10,211 nucleotides of DNA from Porphyromonadaceae bacterium UBA7572 (GCA_002476625.1 DLLC01000001.1:6907-17117), one strand, 5' to 3'. Positions 1 through 7,163 are shown, numbered from the stretch's first letter. Notes: generated from the sequence alone by a model not told the origin. A program made the numbers and translations.

Positions 1-2781
1 CTTGAACCAGAGGTCGCGCAGATAGTCGATGAAGAACATGTATTCCTTGCCGTCTTTGCTTGCGGTGACGGTGCGTTCGTCGGAAGGCTCGCCAATGAAG
101 ATAAACTTCACGCCACGCTTAGCCAGCAGCCGCTCCACCTTGCCACATTGGTTGTTGGCCACCTGAATCACTAAAGCAGGGTTCTCGGCAAAGAGCGTTT
201 TCACAATGTCGGGCTCGCTCATTCCGTCGAGGTCGAGGCTCACGCCACCTTTGGTGTTGGCGAAAGTCATTTCAAGCACGGTGGTGAGCAGGCCGCCTGC
301 GCTGATGTCGTGCGCCGCCAGGAGCATGCTGTTTTCCACCAGCTCTTGCACGGCGTTGAAAGCGCAGGCGAAGTAGTCGGCGCTCTTCACCTCTGGAGCC
401 TTGTCGCCAAGCAACCCCATCGACTGGGCGAGGGCCGATCCTCCGAGTTGCATTTCGCAGCCAGAGAAGTCGATATAGTAGAGTTTGCTCTTCTTTTGCT
501 GGAGCACTGGGCTTACCGTCTTCTTCACATCGGTCACTTCACCGCCGGCAGAAATAATGACGGTGCCAGGGGCAAGCACTTTCTTGCTGCCGTATTTCTG
601 CGTCATAGAAAGGCTGTCCTTGCCCGTGGGGATGTTGATACCTAAGGCACAGGCAAAATCGCTGCAAGCCTTCACGGCGCGATACAGCGCTGCGTCCTCG
701 CCCTCATTGCGGCATGGCCACATCCAGTTGGCACTCAGCGACACCGCCTTCAGTCCGCCATTGAGGTTGGCGCCCACAATGTTGGTTAGCGCCTCTGTGA
801 TGGAGAGCACTGAGCCAGCCGCCGAGTCGATAAGGCCGGCCTGTGGGGCGTGGCCTATGGAGGTGGCAATGCCGCTATGGCCGGTGTAGTCGAGCGCCAC
901 CACACCGCAGTCGCTCAGTGGCAGCTGAATTTCGCCTTGGCACTGCTGACGGGCGATTTTGCCGGTCACGGAGCGGTCCACCTTGTTGGTGAGCCAGTCT
1001 TTGCATGCCACGCCCTCAATTTGAAGCACGGTCTCGATATATTCGTTGAGTTTTGAGGCATCGGTCTTCACCGCTTTGTATTTGTGGGTGACGGTGTTGT
1101 CGGTCATGACGGTCTTTGGTGAGCTTCCGAACATGTCCTTCATGCCCAGGTCGATAGGCTTCACGCCATCGGCCTGCTCAAACACGAAACGGTCGTCGCC
1201 AGTGGTTTCGCCCACCACATAGAAAGGGGCGCGCTCACGCTCGGCTATTTTCTCAATTTTGTCTAAGTCTTTTTCTTCAGCCACAAAGCCCATGCGCTCC
1301 TGGCTCTCATTGCCAATGATTTCCTTGGCGGAGAGGGTGGGGTCGCCCACAGGAAGGGCGGCCATGTCGATGTGTCCGCCGGTTTCCTCCACCAGCTCGG
1401 ACAGGGCGTTCAGGTGTCCGCCTGCGCCATGGTCGTGAATCGACACAATGGGGTTGGTGTCTTCCTCTGCCAAGGCGCGAATCACGTTGGCCACGCGCTT
1501 CTGCATTTCGGGGTTGGCGCGCTGCACGGCGTTCAGCTCAATGGCGTTGGCGTATTGGCCGGTGTTCACGCTCGACACGGCGCCGCCGCCCATACCGATG
1601 CGGTAGTTGTCGCCACCCATCAGCACCACTTTCTCGCCGGCTTTTGGCGTGCCCTTGATGGCGTCGCGCTTGTTGGCGAATCCCACGCCGCCGGCAAGCA
1701 TAATCACCTTGTCGTATGCCATTTGGCGTTTGGCTTCCTCGTGCTCGAATGTGAGGAGTGAGCCGCAGATAAGAGGCTGGCCAAACTTGTTGCCGAAGTC
1801 GCTGGCACCGTTCGATGCTTTGATAAGAATTTCCTCAGGCGTCTGGTAGAGCCATGGGCGCGGAGGCATGGTGCAGCGTTCCCAGGCGCGGTCGGCCTCG
1901 GTGCGTGGATAGCTGGTCATATACACGGCTGTGCCAGCCAGGGGGAGGCTTGCGCGTCCGCCGCCCAGACGGTCGCGGATTTCACCGCCAGAGCCGGTGG
2001 CTGCGCCATTAAAAGGCTCCACGGTGGTGGGGAAGTTGTGTGTTTCGGCTTTTAGCGAAATCACGGAATCAATCTCCTTTACCTCGAAGAAGTCGGGGCG
2101 GTCGGGATTCACGGGGGCGAACTGCTCAATCTTCGGGCCGTCGATAAACGCCACATTGTCCTTGTAGGCCGAAATCACCTTGTTGGGGTGCTCCTTGGTG
2201 GTCTTTTTGATAAGGCTGAAAAGGCTGGTGGGCATCTCCTCGCCGTCGATGATGAAGGTGCCGCCGAAAATTTTGTGGCGGCAGTGCTCGCTGTTCACCT
2301 GCGAGAAGCCAAACACCTCGCTGTCGGTGAGCGGGCGGCCGAGGCGATTGGCGAGGCCTTTGAGGTAGTCCACCTCTTCGGGGCTGAGCGCCAGACCCTC
2401 AGATTTATTGTAGGATTCGATGTCGTCGATATAAACGATAGGATCCGGCGTACGAGTGATGGTGAAGGTGTCGCTGTCCAGTGTGTGGTACACGCGCTGC
2501 AACATTTTGTCGTACTTGGGATCCTTTTCTTTAGTGGTGGTGAACTCTTCGATTCGGCTGATACCCGTAAGCGCCATGTTCTGGGTGATTTCCACAGCAT
2601 TGGTGCTCCAGGGCGTTATCATTTCCTTTCGGGGCCCAATGAAAGTGCCTCGCAAGGTGTGGTCCTTAACTTGGGTGCCTCCGAGCAGCCATTCCAGTTT
2701 CTCTATTTCCTTAGGAGAAAGAGCGTGGTCAGCGTCCACCGCGTAGATGGTTTTTACGCCTTTTTTGAAGAATGTAATCAT
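1..2781 (-). CDS. purL: Phosphoribosylformylglycinamidine synthase, large single-chain type; C-terminus lies beyond the left edge
   Basis: Cytoplasmic enzyme of de novo purine synthesis: converts FGAR, glutamine and ATP to FGAM, glutamate and ADP. The minus frame is open from ATG (2779-2781) to base 1, giving 927 residues of a family normally about 1,200-1,300 long. The missing part should be the glutamine amidotransferase domain. Visible family motifs are VNSEHCRHKIFGG (residues 162-174), ETHNFPTTVEPFNGAATG (246-263), IHDHGAGGH (448-456), the second-half motif PTGKDS (718-723) and HDISAGG (824-830). These mark the N-terminal PurS-like region and the two AIRS-like halves of the synthetase. 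The start is chosen because MITFFKKGVKTIYAVD is typical of the family N-terminus and a promoter lies about 40 bases upstream. It is transcribed divergently from the AIPR gene. High-GC codon use looks native. Family identity is near certain. Confidence 0.97.
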   Translation of the reverse strand, partial: MITFFKKGVKTIYAVDADHALSPKEIEKLEWLLGGTQVKDHTLRGTFIGPRKEMITPWSTNAVEITQNMALTGISRIEEFTTTKEKDPKYDKMLQRVYHTLDSDTFTITRTPDPIVYIDDIESYNKSEGLALSPEEVDYLKGLANRLGRPLTDSEVFGFSQVNSEHCRHKIFGGTFIIDGEEMPTSLFSLIKKTTKEHPNKVISAYKDNVAFIDGPKIEQFAPVNPDRPDFFEVKEIDSVISLKAETHNFPTTVEPFNGAATGSGGEIRDRLGGGRASLPLAGTAVYMTSYPRTEADRAWERCTMPPRPWLYQTPEEILIKASNGASDFGNKFGQPLICGSLLTFEHEEAKRQMAYDKVIMLAGGVGFANKRDAIKGTPKAGEKVVLMGGDNYRIGMGGGAVSSVNTGQYANAIELNAVQRANPEMQKRVANVIRALAEEDTNPIVSIHDHGAGGHLNALSELVEETGGHIDMAALPVGDPTLSAKEIIGNESQERMGFVAEEKDLDKIEKIAERERAPFYVVGETTGDDRFVFEQADGVKPIDLGMKDMFGSSPKTVMTDNTVTHKYKAVKTDASKLNEYIETVLQIEGVACKDWLTNKVDRSVTGKIARQQCQGEIQLPLSDCGVVALDYTGHSGIATSIGHAPQAGLIDSAAGSVLSITEALTNIVGANLNGGLKAVSLSANWMWPCRNEGEDAALYRAVKACSDFACALGINIPTGKDSLSMTQKYGSKKVLAPGTVIISAGGEVTDVKKTVSPVLQQKKSKLYYIDFSGCEMQLGGSALAQSMGLLGDKAPEVKSADYFACAFNAVQELVENSMLLAAHDISAGGLLTTVLEMTFANTKGGVSLDLDGMSEPDIVKTLFAENPALVIQVANNQCGKVERLLAKRGVKFIFIGEPSDERTVTASKDGKEYMFFIDYLRDLWFK

Positions 2782-2824
2782 AAAAATAGATAAGAGGATT
2801 ATCTGTAAAACCTAAATTCTTCCA

Positions 2825-2855
2825 CAAAGTTACACCAAACGCTCCGCTTCACAAA
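2825..2855 (-). promoter_or_regulatory. Predicted purL promoter (Bacteroidota -33/-7 type)
   Basis: Reading the minus strand, TTTG (2852-2855) is followed after exactly 19 bases by TAACTTTG (2825-2832), a full match to TTTG-N19-21-TAnnTTTG. Transcription would start near 2818-2820, leaving a leader of about 37 nt that contains a small GATAA/TTATC inverted repeat (2787-2801). No purine operator or riboswitch fold is recognised. Confidence 0.75.
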
Positions 2856-2880
2856 GCAAACCCACGCATTATTTAAAGAA

Positions 2881-2931
2881 ATTAGATGTTAGAGATTAGG
2901 GGTTAGAGGTTAGGGGTTAGGGGTTAGAGGG
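2881..2931 (+). repeat. G-rich TTAG repeat, possible G-quadruplex
   Basis: Degenerate 6-8 base units of the form TTAGAGG/TTAGGGG run in tandem. Guanine runs lie at 2899-2902, 2913-2916, 2920-2923 and 2929-2931, enough for a four-tract G-quadruplex on the plus strand. The first 26 bases (2881-2906) match, in inverted orientation, the sequence at 7380-7407 with one substitution and a two-base indel. Similar runs are, to my recollection, common between genes in Bacteroidales, so the repeat may be a dispersed family rather than a local feature. Confidence 0.8.
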
Positions 2932-3102
2932 TGAGTGGTTAGTGGGATACACAATTATATAATATGGGTGGTAGGGGCTAAAAATGAAACGACAATTGCG
3001 ACAATCCCCGACAATTGTGGCATTCTTTTTGTCCATTGCGGCGAATGTAAAAATGGTATGGTAAAGGTTGTGAAAGGGAATTACTTATTGAGGTTCAGTT
3101 AT

Positions 3103-3133
3103 TTTGTTTTCACACAAAAAATGCCTACATTTG
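3103..3133 (+). promoter_or_regulatory. Predicted promoter reading toward the AIPR gene
   Basis: TTTG (3103-3106) is separated by exactly 19 bases from TACATTTG (3126-3133), a full match to the Bacteroidota -33/-7 consensus. Transcription would begin near 3139-3141, leaving a leader of about 350 nt before the AIPR start at 3493. No closer match was found just upstream of 3493, so this is the best candidate promoter for that gene. It could instead serve a small RNA or small protein. Confidence 0.65.
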
Positions 3134-3137
3134 CACA

Positions 3138-3272
3138 ATGCAAGATGCTTGCCAAAGCCGTATGCATGGCACGAGTATTTTGCAGTACATATTTTTGAAA
3201 GCGTTTCGCTTCAAAATCTTTCAACGAAAATCGCCAATTTTCATAACCCGAAGGATGTTGAGGCAACTATAA
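3138..3272 (+). CDS. Candidate 44-residue basic peptide (uncertain)
   Basis: An ATG five bases after the -7 box opens a frame of 44 codons ending in TAA (3270-3272). The peptide has about nine Arg/Lys and one acidic residue, two further Met residues and hydrophobic stretches, including ILQYIFLKAF. I do not recognise it. With the predicted transcription start at about 3140 the message would be leaderless or would lack the first base, so this ATG may not be used. A second short frame (3145-3198, 17 codons) overlaps it. The frame contains the hairpin 3193-3216. It may be a leader peptide or simply chance; codon use gives no clear support. Confidence 0.2.
   Translation: MQDACQSRMHGTSILQYIFLKAFRFKIFQRKSPIFITRRMLRQL
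3193..3216 (+). other. Hairpin in the AIPR leader
   Basis: TTTTGAAAGCG (3193-3203) pairs with CGCTTCAAAA (3207-3216) around a TTT loop, with one bulged A, and is followed by TCTTTC. It lies about 55 nt into the predicted transcript and overlaps the stop of the 17-codon frame 3145-3198. It could be a weak terminator or attenuator, but the stem is mostly A/T and the trailing U-run is broken. Confidence 0.4.
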
Positions 3273-3386
3273 ACGCCTTCGCTGTGCTTGTATTCATCCA
3301 CCCCCACATGCAAGTGGGGAGGCGATATAGGCTTCAGCGTGGGGGTGGGTTGTTCAATTTCGGGTTAGGGCGTTTGGCGATGCCTC
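3260..3386. repeat. Symmetric imperfect inverted repeat with alternative pairings
   Basis: Three complementary blocks nest with identical spacing on both arms: GAGGCA (3260-3265) with TGCCTC (3381-3386), AAACGCC (3271-3277) with GGCGTTT (3369-3375), and CCACCCCCAC (3298-3307) with GTGGGGGTGG (3339-3348). The unpaired gaps are 5 and 20 bases on each side, so two 48-base arms are exactly collinear. The CCCCAC strand (3302-3307) can also close a tight local hairpin with GTGGGG (3314-3319), and AACCCGAA (3246-3253) can pair with TTCGGGTT (3359-3366). The element lies inside the predicted AIPR leader. Function is unknown. Confidence 0.6.
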
Positions 3387-3492
3387 GTTGAAGATTGACA
3401 GCGACATCGTCCCACGCTTTCTTTTTTGCAACCACAACATAAACCGTTTCAACACAGGGGACGTGGGTTGATGAACTTGATATAAGTGGCGT

Positions 3493-5556
3493 ATGGACAT
3501 TAAAGAACTGTCGACAGAAATCTGCTCTTCAGCACAGGATGAGGCACAGAAAAACGATACAAGTGTAGTGGAGGAACTCGCTCGCAAATATTTGGACACA
3601 ATGTGCGAATATGGGGAAATCGCCTCGTATGAGATATGCTCTTTAAAAAGAAGTCATGCAGCCCTGACAGCGTATTCATACAATGAAGAATTACAGTCAC
3701 TGGATTTATTCCTATACTATAAGCCGGCTGCAACTTTAGGAAAAATATCCCATGAAAGCGTATATGAAAAGTATGAAAGTCTTTATGGTTTTTATAGGGA
3801 GGCGTTGAGGGAAAAGCCTTTCTTTGGGGCTTTGCTAGACAGTGATGTGCAAAGTGCAATAAGCCTTGTTAAAGAGGTGAAGGGTAAAATTAAAAGGATG
3901 CGGCTTTATTTTCTGACTAATGGCATAGTCGACCAGCCTTCATCTTTGAACACCTCTGAATATTTAGAAAACGATGGCTTGGTGGTGGAATACTCGACAT
4001 GGGATATTGTGCGCTTTAATCGGGTAAACTCATTAAATGCAGGCGATGATGCGGTAGAAATCGACTTCTTGAACAACTTTAAGAAGAAAATACAGTGCTT
4101 GCGGGTTGAAGATGAGAACCCTAAAATTGATGCTTATTTCGCCATCATGCCTGGAGATATTTTGGCTAAAATTTATGGTCAGTACAAGCAGACTTTGATG
4201 GAGAACAATGTTCGGCTGTTTCTACAGAAAACCAACAGGGTCAATAGGCAAATGTGCAAAACAATAAAAGAACGACCAGAGATGTTTTTCTCCTTCAACA
4301 ATGGAATTTCTGCAACGGCTAAACGAGTTGAGTTTGGCGCCGGTGGCACAAAAACAGCCCCTTTTATCACTAAAATCACAGACTTGCAGATTGTGAACGG
4401 CGGACAAACAACAGCTACCATTGCGGCAATGCAGGAGTGCGATTTGAGCAAGGTTTTTGTTCCTATGAAAATTAGTGTAATTAAAGATGATGTGGAGTAT
4501 TTATCGTTGGTTAAAGACATTTCCACTTCTGCAAATAGCCAGTCTGCAATTAAACGTTCTGATTTTCTTTCGGGTGATGAGTGTTTGCAAAAATTAGAGA
4601 AAATCAGTAGGCAAGAAGAGGAACCGAAGGGTAAGACCAAGTGGTATTTTGAAAGAAAAAGGGGACAGTATAAAAATGATTTGGCTAATAGGGTAGGCTA
4701 TGAAAGGGCTTTGTTTGCGGGCACTTACCCCAAAAGTCAGATTATTGATAAATCAGAAGTGGCAAGGCTCGCAACCCTTTGGGATATGAGACCTTATGAT
4801 GCGTGCAGAAGTAAAGAGGTGGTGTCTATTAGTTTTTTTAACTCGTTAAAGGAAAATAATAGTGTAAATATTGACGCAGCTTTTTATAGGAATATAGTGG
4901 CGTTGCATATTCTTTATAATGAGATAAATAGCTATGTAAAGAAAAATTTTCGTAGCTCGTTCGGTACATATGTTGGCAAGGTTACTAGCTACATAATGTC
5001 GTCAATATCATATCTTACAGAGAGAAAGTTTGATTTGAATTTCATTTGGGAACAACAAAAGGTTCATGAAAAAATTATTAAAGCGATAAGGCCTTTGGCA
5101 AAATTAGTGGCGGAATATCTTTATGGGGATGGTCCTTGGCTAAATATTAAAGATCAAAATTGTTGGAAGTCGTTTGTTGATACTTTGAATGATAATCCTT
5201 TACTGAAAAACTCTCTTAGTGAAATACCAGAAAAGATCAAAAAAAACGAAAATAGACCTCAGACACAAAGTTCTCAAATACATAAAAAAGAATCAGTTGT
5301 AGCTACTAACTTGGTAAGTCCAGTTGGTGAAAAAATCATAGATGATGCCTTTTCAATTCTTGCACCAACATGGAACGCAATTGCTGAATGGGGACGTTGT
5401 ACTGGTTATTTGTCAGTAGCTGAGTGTCTTACAGCTAAAGGATATGCGCGAAAAAGAATGACTGGTGAGAGGCTTCAAACAGTAGATATGGCACAATGCG
5501 CTTTAGAGTTATATAGAAAAGCTAAATTCTTGGGTTTTCAACCATCTTCTGTTTGA
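3493..5556 (+). CDS. AIPR-family (abortive infection phage resistance) protein
   Basis: 687-residue predicted cytoplasmic protein with no signal peptide or membrane segment. AIPR-type signatures appear in order: FFSFNNGISATA (265-276), LQIVNGGQTTATI (298-310), STSANSQSAIKRSDF (344-358) and KWYFERKRGQYKND (383-396). The N-terminal part contains AYSYNEELQSLDLFLYY at about residues 60-76, which resembles the AIPR segment where some members carry a restriction-endonuclease-like core; obvious Asp/Gln-x-Lys catalytic residues are not apparent. A Lys/Asn/Gln-rich linker (577-601) leads to an 85-residue tail I cannot assign. Family members occur in phage-defence settings; the biochemical activity of this one is unknown. 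ATG 3493 is the first start after an in-frame TGA at 3478-3480, with no Shine-Dalgarno. The gene is clearly more AT-rich than purL or uvrA, suggesting acquisition. No partner gene adjoins it. Confidence 0.88.
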   Translation: MDIKELSTEICSSAQDEAQKNDTSVVEELARKYLDTMCEYGEIASYEICSLKRSHAALTAYSYNEELQSLDLFLYYKPAATLGKISHESVYEKYESLYGFYREALREKPFFGALLDSDVQSAISLVKEVKGKIKRMRLYFLTNGIVDQPSSLNTSEYLENDGLVVEYSTWDIVRFNRVNSLNAGDDAVEIDFLNNFKKKIQCLRVEDENPKIDAYFAIMPGDILAKIYGQYKQTLMENNVRLFLQKTNRVNRQMCKTIKERPEMFFSFNNGISATAKRVEFGAGGTKTAPFITKITDLQIVNGGQTTATIAAMQECDLSKVFVPMKISVIKDDVEYLSLVKDISTSANSQSAIKRSDFLSGDECLQKLEKISRQEEEPKGKTKWYFERKRGQYKNDLANRVGYERALFAGTYPKSQIIDKSEVARLATLWDMRPYDACRSKEVVSISFFNSLKENNSVNIDAAFYRNIVALHILYNEINSYVKKNFRSSFGTYVGKVTSYIMSSISYLTERKFDLNFIWEQQKVHEKIIKAIRPLAKLVAEYLYGDGPWLNIKDQNCWKSFVDTLNDNPLLKNSLSEIPEKIKKNENRPQTQSSQIHKKESVVATNLVSPVGEKIIDDAFSILAPTWNAIAEWGRCTGYLSVAECLTAKGYARKRMTGERLQTVDMAQCALELYRKAKFLGFQPSSV

Positions 5557-5601
5557 TAGATGTTTGTGAGTAGGTTGCGGATGGGCAATTTTGGGGGCGG
5601 T

Positions 5602-5635
5602 TTTGCGTTATTATTGGTGAGAATGACTAACTTTG
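5602..5635 (+). promoter_or_regulatory. Possible promoter of the CHU_C-domain gene
   Basis: TAACTTTG (5628-5635) matches the -7 consensus exactly. TTTG (5602-5605) lies 22 bases upstream, one more than the usual 19-21. It would give a leader of about 90 nt before ATG 5732. The site falls in the 175-base gap after the AIPR stop, so the downstream gene need not depend on AIPR transcription. Confidence 0.45.
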
Positions 5636-5731
5636 CGCTGAAAAGCGGCTCTTTATGATGATTCTGATGGGTGGGCTTTCTGTGCGTATGTGCAAGTGTC
5701 AGTATTTGCGGCACTTTACATTTTATATGAT

Positions 5732-7102
5732 ATGAGAATTAGAAGTCTTTTCTTTACGATAATAGCGATTTTAGCCCCTCTGATGGGGTGGGCGCAGGTG
5801 TCGGTAATGGGCAGTGCGCACGATGTGTATGACTTTGTGCCGGAAAAAAGCACGGGGCTGAACCATGTGTATGTGCTCTATGATGCGCAGGGCGTGGGTA
5901 TGCAGTATCGGGCCTCTTCCGATGAGCGGGTGGTGTGGTATGGCTTTGGAAGTCAGGGAGGCGGATATGCCGAGGAAATTGCGGGCGTAAAGGCTGATGG
6001 ACGCACTACTACGCTGGCGCAGGTCACCCCAGGGCAGGGCTACATCATTGAAGAAGGCACCAAGCGCACTTATGTGTGGGTAATCAACTATGCCGACCAT
6101 CGTTTGCGCTTCAACAATATATCTGCCCTTGCGCCAGAGGAGTGCGGCACTGCCACGCTGAGTGTCGATGGCAAGGCTGACGAGATACCGTATTTCACGA
6201 TTACAGGTGTGCGGAAAGTGCTGAGCCGTGAGATAAAGTTGGCTTACCGTACGCTTGTGTGGGACGAGGCGGCGGTGCAATGGACGCAGGTGGACACTAC
6301 GGAAGTGCTGTCGTCCATTAAGCCGCAGATGGTGATCACAGCCCCGCTGTGCAACACCACATTCCACATCCGCGGTGACCGCTTTCTCCAGTTCTGGAAC
6401 GAGGGAGTGGAGATGGAGAGCGACACTTACACCACCACCGCTGTGGACGTGCGCACCACAGCCGTGAAGCAAAACCACACTGGCAGCACCTCTACTGGCA
6501 GTGATGATGGTGGCGGTGACGGCACCGACAGTGGCGATGACGATGAACTGGGCGGATCGGCGCCTGCCACGGTGCTGTTTAAGGCGTACTGCACCGATGC
6601 AGTGGACCACAAAGAGTGGCAGAAAGCTATCGACCCCGATTTCCAGAACATAGAGGCACGCTTCAACGATGAAGAGACGGAGCAAACGTTCACCACAACC
6701 GGCACTTCATACTGGCGATTTGTGGGCACGAATTTGCAGAGCGGCTGTGAGACGTATGGCCCCACCTACACGGTGAATATCGGAGAGAGCGAACTGGTGT
6801 GCCCCAACGTGTTCTCGCCGGGCTCGACCGAGGGCGTGGGCGATGTGTGGAAAGTGAAATACAAGTCGCTCGTGGAGTTTCACTGCACAATTTTCAATAC
6901 CTGGGGCAACAAAATTTATGAGTACACCAACCCCGATGACGGTTGGGACGGCAAATACCACGGCAAGCTCGTGTCCACAGGTGTGTATTATTATGTGATA
7001 CAGGCGCGTGGCGCCGACGACAAGGTGTATAAGCTCAGTGGCGACATCAACATTCTCCGCTACCGCAAGAATACCACAAGTGGCAACACCATAGAGGAGT
7101 AG
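5732..7102 (+). CDS. Secreted protein with C-terminal gliding-motility-type (CHU_C / T9SS type B sorting) domain
   Basis: 456-residue exported protein. The ATG at 5732 is preferred over the in-frame ATG at 5690 because it begins a classic signal peptide (MRIRSLFFTIIAILAPLMGWAQ, cut into two here: basic start MRIR, then hydrophobic core and GWA-Q cleavage site). Residues of about 22-248 are a beta-rich region I do not recognise. Residues 249-280 are a low-complexity Gly/Asp/Ser/Thr linker. From Cys357 onward the CHU_C pattern is plain: CPNVFSPGS, then FNTWGNKIYEY, GWDGKYHGK and STGVYYYVIQARG. This domain normally directs export through the type IX system and display or release at the cell surface. 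About a dozen polar residues follow the last predicted strand. Codon use is GC-rich like purL, unlike the AIPR gene. Role at the surface is unknown. Confidence 0.85.
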   Translation: MRIRSLFFTIIAILAPLMGWAQVSVMGSAHDVYDFVPEKSTGLNHVYVLYDAQGVGMQYRASSDERVVWYGFGSQGGGYAEEIAGVKADGRTTTLAQVTPGQGYIIEEGTKRTYVWVINYADHRLRFNNISALAPEECGTATLSVDGKADEIPYFTITGVRKVLSREIKLAYRTLVWDEAAVQWTQVDTTEVLSSIKPQMVITAPLCNTTFHIRGDRFLQFWNEGVEMESDTYTTTAVDVRTTAVKQNHTGSTSTGSDDGGGDGTDSGDDDELGGSAPATVLFKAYCTDAVDHKEWQKAIDPDFQNIEARFNDEETEQTFTTTGTSYWRFVGTNLQSGCETYGPTYTVNIGESELVCPNVFSPGSTEGVGDVWKVKYKSLVEFHCTIFNTWGNKIYEYTNPDDGWDGKYHGKLVSTGVYYYVIQARGADDKVYKLSGDINILRYRKNTTSGNTIEE

Positions 7103-7129
7103 GGGCAGAAAGAGACAAACTGATAATAA

Positions 7130-7163
7130 TGGGCTGTGCCAGCAATTTAGCTGGCGCAGCCCA
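7130..7163 (+). terminator. Strong hairpin, probable transcription terminator after the CHU_C-domain gene
   Basis: TGGGCTGTGCCAGC (7130-7143) pairs with GCTGGCGCAGCCCA (7150-7163) across a six-base AATTTA loop: 14 pairs with one G-U wobble. It begins 28 bases after the TAG stop. No T-run follows on the plus strand (CTGCACATT), so efficiency as an intrinsic terminator is uncertain; it may mark an RNA 3' end after trimming. Confidence 0.6.

Larger units (their letters stand above)
2782..3492. other. 711-base intergenic region between divergent purL and the AIPR gene
   Basis: This stretch has no convincing conventional gene. From left to right it holds the purL promoter, a G-rich TTAG repeat (2881-2931), three CGACAAT direct repeats (starting 2990, 2999, 3010), a perfect plus-strand promoter match (3103-3133), a possible 44-residue ORF (3138-3272), a hairpin (3193-3216) and a symmetric inverted repeat (3260-3386). 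Longer reading frames here (for example 2935-3198 and 3104-3391) begin before the predicted transcription start, overlap the repeats and resemble no family I know. I see no tRNA, rRNA or CRISPR array. Confidence 0.7.

Noticed and set aside
310..2793. Several plus-strand frames opposite purL
   Set aside because: All overlap the continuous, motif-rich PurL frame on the minus strand and lack motifs of their own.
2881..2931. CRISPR array
   Set aside because: Units are too short and merge into tandem TTAG words without unique spacers; no cas gene is present.
2935..3198. Plus-strand frame of 87 codons
   Set aside because: It starts beside the TTAG repeat, spans the promoter and has no recognisable domain; composition looks noncoding.
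3104..3391. Plus-strand frame of 95 codons before the AIPR gene
   Set aside because: Its ATG lies between the -33 and -7 boxes of the predicted promoter, it runs through the inverted repeat, and the product resembles no known family.
5771..6685. Long minus-strand frame (304 codons) opposite the CHU_C gene
   Set aside because: His/Arg/Val-rich shadow frame of a GC-rich gene; the plus strand encodes a clear signal peptide and CHU_C domain in this locus.
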